From Zopfochytrium polystomum (Eukaryota > Chytridiomycota > Chytridiomycetes > Chytridiales > Chytridiaceae): a DNA stretch of 64,000 bases. Shown piece after piece: positions 1 to 11,586 of the stretch. Each line of letters begins with the position of its first letter. Position 1 is the stretch's first letter. The translations under genes and the position numbers were made by a program. Below the pieces are notes generated by a model. It was not told where the DNA came from, ran no database searches, and saw only the letters and a list, made by a program, of their open reading frames with translations. Where the stretch lies: positions 26,745-90,744 of the forward strand of contig JAIVFJ010000240.1 of NCBI GenBank assembly GCA_025765615.1, given 5' to 3'.

Positions 1-5
1 AAGCC

Positions 6-2525
6 TCAAAAGTCGCGAAACTGGTCGTCGTGCGTCCCATCCGTCTTGTCCGGCTTCAAGCGCCCCGCCTGCAACTTGATCACCGAGCTCTCCTCGGGGT
101 ACACGTCAAAGTACGCCAAGTCGTCCTCGCCCCTCAAGTCCGGCACGAACGGCGGCGTGCCCGCGCCGGCCTCCATCCTCGCCCACTCGACGTCCGCAAA
201 CCACGGGTGTCCGCGCACGTCCCGCGCGCCGCCGGCGACGCCGAACGCCGCGTTCTTGGGCGTCCACGCGCCGAGCCGGCGCGCCGGGTTGCGCGCGAGC
301 AGGCCGGCCACCAGCGCCTTGGCGTCACCCTTGATCTGCGAGCTCCACCGCATGCTGCTCCCGGCGCCGCCGCCCTCGCCGCCGCCGCCGCCGTCGTTCC
401 CCGCGCTCTCGTCAATCACCCGCTCGTAGATCCGCAGCGGCGTGTCGGCGTAGAACGGGGTGTACCCCGCCATCAGCTCGTACGTCACGATCCCCACGGA
501 CCACCAGTCGGCCGTCAGCGTGTACGGCTCGCGCAGGATGATCTCCGGCGCCATGTACGCCGGCGTGCCGCAGAACGTCGCGGCTTGCGTGAGCGGCGAC
601 GGGTGAGGTTTGGCGAAGCCAAAGTCGGTGATTTTGAGGTGGCCGGTCGCCGTTACGAGGATGTTCTGGTCGCGGCAGTGGGTTGGGCGTGCGCGAGTGG
701 ATGTGAAAGGGAGGAGGGGGAAGACGGGGAAATCGTGTTAGTGCAAATGGGAACGCCGTAGTTCCGAGTTCCACACCTCAGGCTTCAAGTCCCGAAAAAT
801 AATGCCTTTGCTGTGAATGAACTCGACCCCGAGCACAATCTCCGCCGCGTAGAACTTTGCCTCCTCCTCCAGAAACCGGCCGTACCTCCGTATATGGCTC
901 CACAAGTCGCCTCCGGACACAAACTCCATGACCATGTACAAGTGTCGCGGGTCCTGAAACGTCGCTACCAAATTCACGATGAACGGGCAGACAGGGTCCG
1001 CGCTTCCCAGCTGCTGCAACAGCGTCTTTTCGTGTAGCACGTGCCGCGTCTGCTTCGTGGCGACAATCTGATGCTTTCGCAGCGACTTTATGGCGTACGG
1101 AGTTCCGATCATGATCCCGCTGGACGGCGCGCGCGTCGGCGAGTGCGAGTGCTGCCGGGGGTCGGCGGGTGCGTGCGGCGATGGGTGCGCGGAAAGCGGG
1201 ATGGGGCTGCGCAGTCTGGTGAAGTGGACCGAGGCGAACGCGCCGCGGCCGATTTGTGCGCCGATTTCAAAGTCGCTGAGGGTGAGGCTTGGGGAAGGTG
1301 CGGGCGGGTGGGGTTGCTTGAGCTGTTGGGTGCTTACGGAGCTCGCGGTGGTGTGCCGACGAGTGATGGTCCCGGCAGCCTGCAGGGATTCTGTTTTTCA
1401 ATTACAATTAGGGGTGGCGGAAAGTGAGGAGAAAGCTCTGGTCAGCAAGGTCGTGGATGAAAATACAGCTTGCAGACGTTTATCTGGACGCGAAGGCGTG
1501 GTTGGCGCGGCCGGTGCAACGGCAGACTTTCGCGGAATAACAGAGTTCCAAGCGTCGGCCAACGCTCCGACGAAGCCTTTCGATCCCTCTCGTCCGCTTG
1601 TAGTGCTCGGCCTCTGGGGTCCAGGGTCCTTTTGCGGGAGTGGCCCCACTTCGTCTTTTTCCGGATCCTTCTTTGGCGGAATCGGCTTTGACGGAGCGCT
1701 TGGGTTCGTCCCAACAGCCTGTTGTGAGTGCAGTCCATCGGCTGGCTGCAGCGGCTTCGGCTGCGCGCCGCTGGTTCCAGTGCCCTCTGAAGCAGGAGGC
1801 TGAGGAGGCGGAAGAACCGCCACGACGCCGGTCAACGTCGGCGTGGCACCGCCATTCCCCGCATCCTGCGCCGGCGCCGTGCCAGACTGAGCGCTCGTCG
1901 GGCCTTCGTTTTTCTCGTGTGTCGGCAGCGAGCCCCCACCTCCTCCATCCTCGCTGCTGGCCGCCGTGTCGACCATGACGGTGCAAGCCAAACGCGACGC
2001 TCTCCTCGGCTTTCCCTGCAGATCCTTGACGCCCGCCGCGCCCGGAAGCGGCTTCAGTTTGACGGCTTTGGGCGCTCCAGGGATGGAGGAGGTGGAACCG
2101 TGTTGAGAGGGCGCCAGGCTGGCTTTGCTGCGCAGGTTTGCGCGAGACTTGAGGGTTTGGGCGTGTCCGGCTTTCAGTGCCTTCCCCGCACCACCGCCGT
2201 TTCCTGACATATACGTGGTGCTGGTGCTGTTTGCTGCGGACAGTGGCGGCAGTTGCTGTCTCGACGATGTGAGCGACTTGGTTGCGAGATGGGGCATCAG
2301 TGACAGATCGCTCAGATCAGTGTTGGGATCCAAGGAGGAGGTTAAACCCCCATTCGCGGCGAGAGTGGGGACTGCTGTGTTGCGGGCTTTCAGTGAGCCG
2401 CCCACCCCGTGGTCCCCTGGACCCTTGGGCATCGTATCCCCAGGGGCAGCAGTCTGTGCGGAGGAAGCAAACCGAGGCGTCCTAGTCTCCAGAAGAGTAT
2501 CCAGCGTATCAAGCGTAAGGCCCAC
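6..2525 (-). CDS. PKA-like AGC serine/threonine kinase with long N-terminal extension
   Basis: Three exons give about 773 residues: 2525-1467, 1379-777 and 665-6. Introns 1380-1466 and 666-776 keep frame and have GT..AG ends. Residues 1-353 are low-complexity and Ser/Pro/Gly-rich. The kinase domain follows: Gly loop GRGAFASV near residue 397, Lys in YAIKSL near 451, catalytic FRDLKPEN spanning the second intron, DFG in ITDFGFAK, a TFCGTPAYMAPE activation segment, and a C-tail ending QFRDF. That terminal FxxF and the DVYPEES tail are typical of cAMP-dependent protein kinase catalytic subunits. Two insertions are unusual: about 30 residues between the Gly loop and the Lys strand, and a Gly-rich run before the last helices. 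The family phosphorylates Ser/Thr downstream of cAMP. A related AGC kinase (PKG- or Sch9-like) is possible, but the C-terminal FxxF with no extension favours PKA. Confidence 0.88.
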
Positions 2526-2891
2526 CCCGCTCGGATGCTAAAATTAGTGACTAAGATGTTAGGCCAATCAGTGGGGCCCGTCTGAAAAAGATACCACATT
2601 GTACGAGCGATTCCGAGAGCCGACGCACCCGCTCGGTGGATAAAATAAATAAAATATTACTTTGCACGATCAGAAAAGGCCAAAAAAGCGTTGATGAGTG
2701 AATTATCAGCAATATCAGCAGTGTCTCACGGAGTTTCGCAACACCGCATTCAGACGGATCTTCCAGAACCGGTTCGGCCTGGTTTGGACGCTTCTTTTTT
2801 TTTTTTTGTTTTTTTTTTCTCTTTGTGTTTGTCTTTCTCGATAGCGAGAGACAGACGGAAACAAAACCAGAAAAACAGGAAAAACAGAAAG
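2526..2891. promoter_or_regulatory. Divergent intergenic region between PKA-like kinase and TPPP gene
   Basis: This 366-base gap separates two divergently transcribed genes, so it should hold both promoters. A CCAAT pentamer lies at 2564-2568 on the + strand, and a T-rich run (about 2790-2822) precedes the TPPP start. No TATA box is obvious. The assignment rests on position only. Confidence 0.4.
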
Positions 2892-4006
2892 ATGCCGCCG
2901 CCCGAGTCCGACACATCCTCCGACGCCGGCTCGGCGTCGCACGGCGCCGCAGCCGCGGCATCCGCCGCCGCAAACAAAGACCTCCGCTCCGCCTTCGAGG
3001 CCTTCGCCTCCTTCGGCAGCTCGCGCAACCTCGCCGCCTCGGCCCCGATCCCGAACGCCGCCGCCACCACGATCGACTCGGCCCGCTTCGCAAAGCTCGC
3101 GCGCGACACGGGCCTCATCGCTCCGCCCTCCCTCACCATCGTCGACGTCGATCTGATCTTTGAAAAGTGCAAGATTGCAAAGGGCACGAGGAAGCTCGAC
3201 TTTAAAGGGTTTAAGAAGGCGCTGCAGATGGTCGCCGAGAAGCGGCAGTGCGACTACTCGCATGTCGTGGCGATAGTCGTGGCGGGATCGCCGGCACTGA
3301 CCGGAACGGTGAGTCAGCTAAATGGCGCTGGAATCGGCCACATCTTCGTTGGTTACTCATGCGGCCTGGTCCGCTTGCTCATTCTTCCATTTCCTTCCAC
3401 ACTTTTTGCCCCCACTTGACAAATACAACCGACATTGCGGCCATCCTTAAAACGCTCGCCAGATCCCGGACTACGACCCTGTCATTGAAAAGCTGACGGA
3501 TACGTCGCTGTACACGGGGACACACAAGAACCGGTTCGACCCGGAAACGGGTGTGGGCCGTGGGCTCGAGGGTCGTGAGCCAGTCAACACCACCTCCAAC
3601 CTCGCCAATCTCGTTTCCCGCCACAACCCCAACAAGACCCTCGGCGCTCCAACAGTTGAGTAGAACACGCTCGTTGTGGCCATTATCCTCAGCAGAAATC
3701 TACTTCGACCACATAGATTCAAACCCTTTGACGATTTTTCTTCACAAACAGCCTCCCAAATCACCAGCAATGTCGAGAACAGCTTCCACCCCCAACCGCA
3801 GCGGCTCCGAGGGATCACTGGGTTCGGCTCCCTCCTCTCCCTCGGCGCGGCCGTCCGTCTTTGACAGGCTGACATCGGTATCCACGTTTACCGGCTCCCA
3901 CAAACATCGATTCAATGCGGACGGCACCGGCAGAGGGAAGGAAGGCAGGGTTGGAGACGGCGCCGGAGATGTCGTGTCGGATCTCTCACAAATAACTCGA
4001 CGCTGA
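2892..4006 (+). CDS. TPPP/p25-alpha family protein with a second C-terminal p25-alpha motif
   Basis: Exons 2892-3308, 3463-3654 and 3752-4006 give about 287 residues. Intron 1 is GTGAGT..CCAG. Intron 2 needs the weaker donor GTTGAG but keeps frame. Residues about 30-200 match the p25-alpha (tubulin polymerisation promoting protein) fold: a helical LRSAFEAFASFG segment, the TGLIAPPSLTIVDVDLIF region, and the signature TSLYTGTHKNRFDP followed by GVGRGLEGR. After the second intron a diverged copy of the last motif recurs (STFTGSHKHRFNADGTG then GKEGR). The family binds and bundles microtubules and is mostly found in flagellated eukaryotes, so a role in the zoospore axoneme or rootlet is the natural inference. 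If GTTGAG is not spliced, translation stops at 3663 and the second motif would be a separate remnant. Confidence 0.85.
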
Positions 4007-4316
4007 AGAAATATTTGTTTTGGCAAGCCGTCGAGGAAACCCCATGGTCGAGGAGCTGTGAAAGTCTACCTGCTCCATCTTAGATCCTTATGTGCTCTTC
4101 CTCCTTCACCCTCCACCCTTTCTTTGTAGATTTCCGTTCATTTTGTTACCATTGCTACATTTTCGGCGCCCTCTGGAGTCCACGGAACAGTGATGATTGC
4201 TCTGTGACACGTTAATAATAGTTTTTGAGCGTTTCATCAAGGACTTCCAAAATCCATCCAAGGGATTGCAAGCGGTTGACCGACCAACCAAGCTATGCAT
4301 AGCTTGAAAACGCGAA
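4007..4316. other. Intergenic stretch downstream of the TPPP gene
   Basis: I see no gene, RNA or repeat here. It presumably contains the 3' UTR of the TPPP gene and the eroded 5' flank of family X copy X1. Confidence 0.4.
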
Positions 4317-7300
4317 ATGTGGTATGAGGTGGCGGCGGCTGTGCCATGTGGCACAGACCTGGTCGCGCTTGCTCCGTCGTCGCGCGGGCCGCGCGATCCG
4401 CGGTCCTTCCCCACGGCGCCCGTCTCTTTCGCCACGCGACAGCAGCCATCGCACCGCCGCAACCCCCGCGACCCACCCAACCGCTTTACGCCTCAATCCT
4501 CCAGAGCCTCGACGACCCGAGCCCCGCTTCTGTCGACACACGAGAACTCGTTGCTAGTCCCGCCTCTTCCCGCCAACTCTTCCCACGCCGTCCTCAACAC
4601 CATCCCGTCCGCCTTCCTCGTCGCGACCGCGCCCTCCGACCTCTTTGCGTCCGCCGTCCGTGCGGTGCTGCGCCACCTCCTGCACGAGACCGAGCGCGAC
4701 AGCCTTAACAGGACACTTTACCGAAAGCGTTGTGCGACGCGATTCAGCTGGTCCGCCGGTTCTTAAGCATGTACCACGTAGACCTCCGCGGACGGCCACC
4801 CGATGTTTCGGGCCTCGCCGACGGCGTCATTGACAGGACGGCGTACGTCCATCAGCGGCTGTTTGACTGGAATGACTTGGGGAAGCCCGTGCTCGTGCTG
4901 ATCGAAATGGGGAAAGTCGCTGGCGCTGGCGGCGGCTGGGTGCTGGACGGCTCGCGCGCCGCCAGGATGATGCACAACGGTCGCGCGGCCAAGCAGGACA
5001 AGGGAAGGCTTTTCGGTCTCATCCGCTGGAAGCCTTGGCGACGCTGCCGGCCCGGAATCACCGCACTTGGGTATACCGGAGGCGAATCTGGGTTGATCAA
5101 CCCGTGCTTGGCGTTTTGGGAGGACAGCCTTGAAAGGAAGATAGCTAGCGATCATAAGGACATGAGCGACGTTGTCCGACTGTACGGCTTCCTTGCGACT
5201 CTTCAGATACTGGAGTAGCTTGCTTGGCCGCCTGGAGAGCATCGACTTGCCGGATAACTGGGACTGGTGCCAACGACTCGAGGGTGCTACAATGCTGCAA
5301 TTCGACTGCGGCGCTCCTGATAAAGTTTGGAACAGCCCCGATGAGGCCAGAGCTTTTCCCCAGTCTGTGCAGTACGATGCAACGTGCGAGGCAGCAAATA
5401 TCTCGGAGTGCTTGAACAATTGGTTTCAGAGTTCTGACTCGAAAAAGCGCCCGCCGTTGAATCTGACGGAAGCGTCCGTCCAGTACTTTCTTTCGAGCAC
5501 TTTCAAGATAACGTCACCCTTGGTCCTCCCCTCTGGTTGTTGGGACCCGCTAATGGAGTGGATTGTGGAAAATCCGATAAGCAGTGGACAGAGACGTAAG
5601 TTGTGCCTCCTTCACAGCTGTGAGCGGGCTGCTGCATGTGTATCACGGTTAGTCGAAACACTCGAGCAAGAGAATGAGTGGTACAGTGCTTGGATGAACT
5701 TTGCTGCAAGGGCACTGGCAACTACATTAAGCTGTGTGTGGACGCTCCGTCCTCGTCGAGTGCGTGGTTTGATCTATTTCTGGACTCGTGGGCGACTATT
5801 CTTCGTGGAGCACCCAACTCCACCGCGAATGTGAATCTTTGCATCGACAATCCACTTGCAATTCTGGCCGAGTCAGTTCGGACCGTGGAGGAAATGAATG
5901 CCGTGCTCAGGTGTGTCCACCTTCCGGTGTGATACTTCGAGTGAACGGGATTTGTGTCCTCCTGGCGTATCAAATCCTAACAATTTTGACGGTTGCATAT
6001 CGCGATCACTGGGAGTAGCCTCATTGGCCAGCTTTGCTGACTCGAGTACCATTGATACCGAGGTTGCCCTTTCGATGCACTCGCACCTTTTGCAGGACTA
6101 TGCCAGACTGTGCCGAGGACCAAACGCGCCTCGTCACACATTTGCGCTTTTCGGGGGCGTCCAACTTCTTATCACCGACATTCTCAAGGACCTGAGCGAA
6201 GAGTTCGTGTCGTTGATTGTCGTTCCCAGCGAGAAAATCGAGCTATTGATTGCAAGTGAAAGACCGAACAGGGCGCGGGCACGGGGGTCCGCCTGTAAAC
6301 TGTTCAGTCTTGCAGCCACTGTGGACGCCTGGTTGCCGCCGAAATCGCGAAAAACAGCAGTCACGAAGACGATGCGGCTGGAATTCAATGAAAGCGTCCT
6401 CCTTCGCCACTTTTCGAGAGATTGTGCGACCAAAGTGATATTAGAATCGCTTCTAGAGATCTTGGCTTCCGGATCCCTCCCGTGTGGAGGAAAGTCACAA
6501 AATGATCCCACAAGGTGTTTTGCGGGACTGCTTCACCTGGCGTTGCGGCTTGCGAATGAGCCCACCACCTCCCTACTCACCGCATCCAGTCTTGTCGAAC
6601 ATATCGCGGTGCAGCTGGGCAGTAACAATGCCGTTTTGGGGGTTCAGTTTGGCTTGGATGTGATGTGTGCACTGGATCGAATTTCGCCGAAAGATTCAAA
6701 TAGTTTCCGACTCGTCCTACTGGGATGGACGCCGTTGATCTGCAAGCCGAAGAGAGTTGGGCTTGGCGATGGCGCATTCGGACGTGAACCACTGGCTGAC
6801 ATGCGCCCCACTCCGTCCCGCGCTTGGTGTACTAATTAGCCCCCATTTTCTTTTCTCTTAAGGCCACACCCATCCACGCAGACGGCACGCCGACGCACCG
6901 CCCTCGCCCATAAAGCGCGCCGAACTCTTACCAAAGCCGTCACACTGCACACGTGGGACTTGTGCAAGATCACCCCGGTAATGTCGATTGACAAGTTGAG
7001 TGGGGCGGAGTGGCTCGCCACGATATTTGACGCGCTGCCGCCGCGCGAGCTCTGCGATCTGCTCAAGAAACTGTCCAGCGGCGTCGACCGCGTCTTTGAC
7101 CTGCCGCCGATTGCGAGCGAGGCCGGCTCGCGCTCGCCCCCGCGCCCGCTGCGCGACCACGAAGCGCCGACGGTCGGCAGCGAGCCAGTCCCGTCCCATC
7201 TCTTGCCTCGCGAATGCGGTGAAGCGCGCCATCGAAGGCAGCGCGACGGAAATGGCCGCCGCCGCCGCCGCCGCTGCCGCCGCAGTGGCAGGGGCGCTGC

Positions 7301-7525
7301 CGCCGCAATTTGGCTGGACGCCGTCGCTCGTTTTTGGCGGAAGGCCGGGGCCGGCGTGCAGGTTTTGTACGCAGTCGCGCCGCGGCTACCGGACGCGACG
7401 CTGCGCGTTGCGTGGGACTGCGTCCCGGTGGTGGCCAGGGACACCGCTCGCTGTGTGACCACAGGTTGTTTGAAGCGGCGCTGGCGGAGCGGCTGCTGAG
7501 CCACATACGGATGGGATATTTGTGA
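4317..7525 (+). pseudogene. Family X copy X1, decayed and internally deleted
   Basis: Consecutive blocks in all three forward frames match, in order, the intact family X protein at 30.5-34.3 kb. Examples: PSDLFASAVRAVLRHLL (about 4635) against ADLFAIAVRAVLRHLL; YHVDLRGRPPDVSGLAD (about 4775) against YHADFGGPLPDVGGLAE; WDPLMEWIVENP (about 5543) against LDPIMNWILRSS; and a C-terminus at 7460-7525 (RLFEAALAERLL) against SFEMAFAERLV. Frame changes and stops occur near 4540, 4760, 5218 and 5930-6020. Between LFGLI (about 5020) and the NPCLAFWEDS block (about 5098) roughly 200 residues of the intact copy are absent, which indicates an internal deletion. Some frame changes could be introns, such as the one near 5910-6015 at a position where X3 also has an intron. 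The locus as a whole does not give one continuous product. Confidence 0.75.
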
Positions 7526-8086
7526 GGGTTGGACGGAGGGTGTTTGGGATTTGCAAGATGAGAAGATTGTAGGATGGTCACTATCGTAATGCGATTTTCA
7601 TCGCGAAATGATCTCTGGATTCATGCCGTCAACCAGAAGCGCTTCCGTATGTTTCAACTTGAGCAGCTCAAAGCACCACATCCTATTTCATTTGAAGCAC
7701 GGAGCTCTCCACTTAATTGCGTCTTCTGTGCCAGGTGGGTCGAAGGAGAACGCCTACCTTGCTGTTGGGGACGCCAGCGGCAAGATTGAGCAAGAGGGGT
7801 CCAGTGATACTGAGAGACGTAATGCTCGACAATGGGCCTGCTCACAGACAAGCGTGCCACCCGCCTTGAACCATCGCAGCTCGGAAAGAAGGCCAATCTG
7901 GTTGCGCTGGTGGTCCGTTGCACCAGGTTAAGGACAGAAAGGAGGCGGCCTGCCTTCCGGAGCTCGCAAAAAACACCGCCTGACTCCACGGTTGCTCTAC
8001 TTCCTTCTTTTTCTCTGATTCATATCATTCGTCCGTTGGTTCTTATAATCGACAAAACGTTCGGACCTCGTGGCTTCGCGTTGGCC
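7526..8086. other. Spacer between family X copies X1 and X2
   Basis: The spacer has several short open frames but nothing I recognise. It may hold the promoter remnant of X2. Confidence 0.3.
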
Positions 8087-10797
8087 ATGACGCCCGACGC
8101 GCCGACACTGCCAGGCCCGAACGCCGCCACATCAAGTGAGACTGCGTGGTGCGCGATCGTCGCACGCGTGCAAATAGGAAAAGCGGCGGTCGACATCGCG
8201 CGTGTGTCGCGCTCTCTGCGAACTGTTACGCGGCAAGTCTGGTTTGCCGCCCTTTTCGCCGTCGTCCCCGCGGCAGAGAAGGCAGCCCCTAGATTCTTCG
8301 ACGTTTATGAGCGAGTACACAGACTCCACAAAGGGCTTGCCCCCGGCCCTGCTCCCGCCACGCCCGCTCATTCCACCGATGCGGCTCGACGTTCGCGGAC
8401 TGGCTGCGGTGGAATACATCTTCACTTCTTTGCCGATCGCTTTCTTTGGGTCCTTTCATAGTCTTTTCGAGCTCGCCTGTCTGGTGATCTTGCGTCACGT
8501 TCTGGTCCTCGACGCCGCTGTCCGTCGGTCTGCGGCGTGCACGGACGTCATTAAGGAGCAGGGAGAAGAGCCTGAGACTCGTTGATCGCATTTTAAAACT
8601 GCGCAATTGGGGTCTTGTTTACGGCATCATTGACGGGGCCTTGTATATTTCAGAAGGTCTTTCCCGGCGCGTTGGCGAATCGGTCGTCTCCCTCGCGATT
8701 GATGTTGGGAAGGCGGATCGCGAAAGGGTTCTGGACGGACCGTGCCGTGCGGCTTTACTCAAATGGAGGAACAAGGAGGAATGTTCCCTGTATTTGGTGA
8801 TGCCCTGTGCGACCTAGCTTCCCCGGATTTGCCATATCGCGACCTGCTCAAGGCTGTGCTGAGGCCGATTTGCGGTGAAAGGTTCTTCGCCACTCCCGCT
8901 CTTGGTGCGTGCTTTCGCGCGGCCATTTCTATGGGCGAGATGCGGTACTTGAAATGCTGACCATGGCTGCGAAGTTCTTTGGCAATTCCCCATCTGCAAT
9001 CCATTTTTGCAGGCTCTTGCTGGTGGAGGTGGAGCGCACCTATCTTGAGCGTCGGCTGGGTACTTTGTTCCGGAGCGGCGTCCACTGGATGGAATATATC
9101 AAACCTATAAGTTTGTAGTTGCCGTACTCGATCGGCGGGGCGATTACGCAGCCTCTGTGGTATGAGAGTCCGCTCAGAACCTCGTGAGAGTGCTAGTCGA
9201 GCAACGGCATGCAGGTGACAGCAAAAAATCACGGTCGTCAAAACTGTTTCTCGCCTTTTGGGAAGAACTGATGGAAGCAAACGCAAACGATTTCCCCGAG
9301 TTCAATGGAGAGTGCAACAGGGATATTAGACCGCACATCATTGAATCTTGGAAGAAGTTTGACCCGACGCTTTCCAATTAAGTTCAACAAGATGACGAAA
9401 TGTACATTGGTGGCATTGGACTGAGATGGTACATCAAAGAATTTAGGCGAGGACTGATTGCAAACATCACCGTGGAAGAACGACAAAGTGCATGGAAAGC
9501 TGTAGTCTGGAGCACCGTTCAAGCCAAGAGTGAAGAGTCCAACGCTTTGCAGCTCGGATGTTTCGCTGCTGCTGCGTTGATCGAGAGCGTCGAGGAGGGT
9601 CCAAACGCTGAAACTCAACCCACTCTATGGCGAAGGTTATCGAGCGTTTCAGCGAGCGGTTCGTTGAGAAAGAAGAGCGAGCTGAAAAGGAGGTAACGAA
9701 TGCAATCATGCACCTCCACAAAGTTGCTGTGGCTTTGCCTTCTACGACTCTCCTCATCTCCGAATGCATCAATCCGATCTTAGAATGAATTTTGGAGCAT
9801 TTTAACGGTAGGCAGCGCTCTATGTTGGCTTGGTCCTTTTTCACGACAGAGAACGTGCAATGTCTCAAGGGTCACGGTTGTTGGACCTTGTGCGCAACGC
9901 CATTATGCGAGACAAAAAATATGTTGCTATGTTGATCTTCGTGTTTGTGTGAAAAAAGGCGACTAAGCGGCGTGGATCGAGTTGCTGTTGGAGGTATGGG
10001 ATATTCTGCTTGGGGATTTGGCCTCTTCTTCCCTTCATCATGAGTTAAAGGACAGCGACACTCGTTTGCCGTTTCTAAGTGATGTGCGAACGAACAATCT
10101 CGAGGCAACGAAGGCACTTCATTTTCACATGTCTCGGCGTTTGGACGCCCCAAGCAGTGTCGTCACGACCTTGGGAATGGATGCAGTACATGACGTCATC
10201 TCAGCATAAGAAAGGGTTATTCGTCAAGGATGGGAAATGCCGAGTCGGTGCGCGATAGAGGCCTATTCCCGCATTATTGTCTGGCCGCGTCGGAATTCAA
10301 TATTGCAAGAAAGAATCTTGGGTGAGCTGGGACTTTCCCTTCTTCCGGTTTTTGATTTGGAAAAATGTTACTGGGGTGTCGAAATGGAGGTGCCGCACCA
10401 TGGCTTTCCGAACTGCCCCAGCAACAGCTCATTCGGAGCACAACAACGTTAGTGGGAGCATTAAGATTCCACCGCCACCTCTCGGTTTCACGATAGCCGT
10501 CAAGGAGCTGCTTGACACTGAAATCGGGACTGCAAAACGGATTAGAGAGGTGCCGCCGAGTGTGAGTCGGACGATAAACCGAAGAGCAATACCCTCGCCA
10601 TGCATTTGGAGCACGCTTTGGAGCTATTGTATGCCGTGGTTTCCCGACTTTCAGACGCCGCACTTTCAGAGGCCTGGAATTTCGCACCAAGGATCGCGGC
10701 GGTTTGCCCGCCAACACACGGCGAATCTTTTCGTTTGCTGTTGTTGCGGCGATTACGGCAATTAATGGGAATGAACTTTTTTGAGGGTAACTCCTGA
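8087..10797 (+). pseudogene. Family X copy X2, heavily decayed
   Basis: The start at 8087 opens a frame whose TAWCAIVARVQIGKAAV segment aligns with the N-terminus of X3 (MDWCAVVDRLQCGPAL). Later blocks match X3 in scattered frames: FLAFWEELM near 9255, the AWKAVVWSTVQAKSEESNALQL region near 9490 (counterpart of AWEALARSVTEACPSNF), and the C-terminal LELLYAVVSRLSDAALSEAW at 10617-10676 ending at 10797 (counterpart of LLLFAVVPRLPKDALTVAL). Stops and frame changes separate every block and the similarity is lower than for X1, so this copy looks older. It lies in the same orientation as X1, 560 bases downstream, which suggests a tandem duplication. Confidence 0.65.
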
Positions 10798-11586
10798 CAA
10801 CATCGCACGAATCGGAGAGGAGCGGCTGGTGCTGGGTATGGGAACCAGCTCATGATCAAACACCATTTAACAGACCTGAAAATATGAACAAATACGAAAT
10901 GATTGCCGAACCAGTTTGGCGCCGAGGACGACAACCACCACGGGCGCGAAGGACAAGTATGAAAGAGTGGCGCTGTATCTGGCAATCACATATTTTTATT
11001 GAAGGAAGAGATTTCGTTGATGTTTATTCACGCATGCTGCGCCAGCGAAGCGGCAAAGTCCTTTCCAAAAAGTTGTGTTTCGCGTGCGACCATCCCCGAG
11101 CACCGCCGACAGCGACGGGACGCTTGCTCGGGGCCAGAGCAGCCAAGCGCTCTTGAGCGGCATCGTGCCAGTTGATACGGCAAGTGAGGAGTCACTCACT
11201 TTGTGCAGAACTTTGTAAAGATAAGCTTTTTTCTTCTGGAAGAGAAGTCGGCTCGGGGTGTTGGTTTGCAACGCCGCCCCTTTGCGAACGTTGAGGATCC
11301 ACCGAAAAACCACCGCGCTTGGCCATTACTACCAGAAACAGCGCGTAGTGCGTGGCGCGGGAGCTGCGTGGCGCGGGTGGGTTAAAGAATTATTTTTGGA
11401 GTTTATGGCGGGTTGGAGTCTCGGCAAGATAGCTTGCTAATAAGGCTGCAGAAATTGTCGACGGTTGGCCAAGATTGTCCGATATTTGGTCGATGCATTC
11501 TTTCTTTCTTTCTTTCGTTGCTTTTCTTTCTTTCTTTCTTTCTTTCTTTCTTTTCTTTCTCGCTTTCGATTCTTGACAAGTAATCA
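10798..11586. other. Intergenic region with a CTTT microsatellite
   Basis: No recognisable gene is present. Short open frames on both strands (10884-11156 +, 10996-11313 -) match nothing I know. A CTTT-rich repeat at 11493-11562 lies just upstream of the RCL1 start. Confidence 0.4.
11493..11562. repeat. CTTT-rich tetranucleotide microsatellite
   Basis: Tandem CTTT units with occasional interruptions, seen directly. It ends about 25 bases before the RCL1 start codon and so probably lies in its promoter or 5' UTR. Confidence 0.9.
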
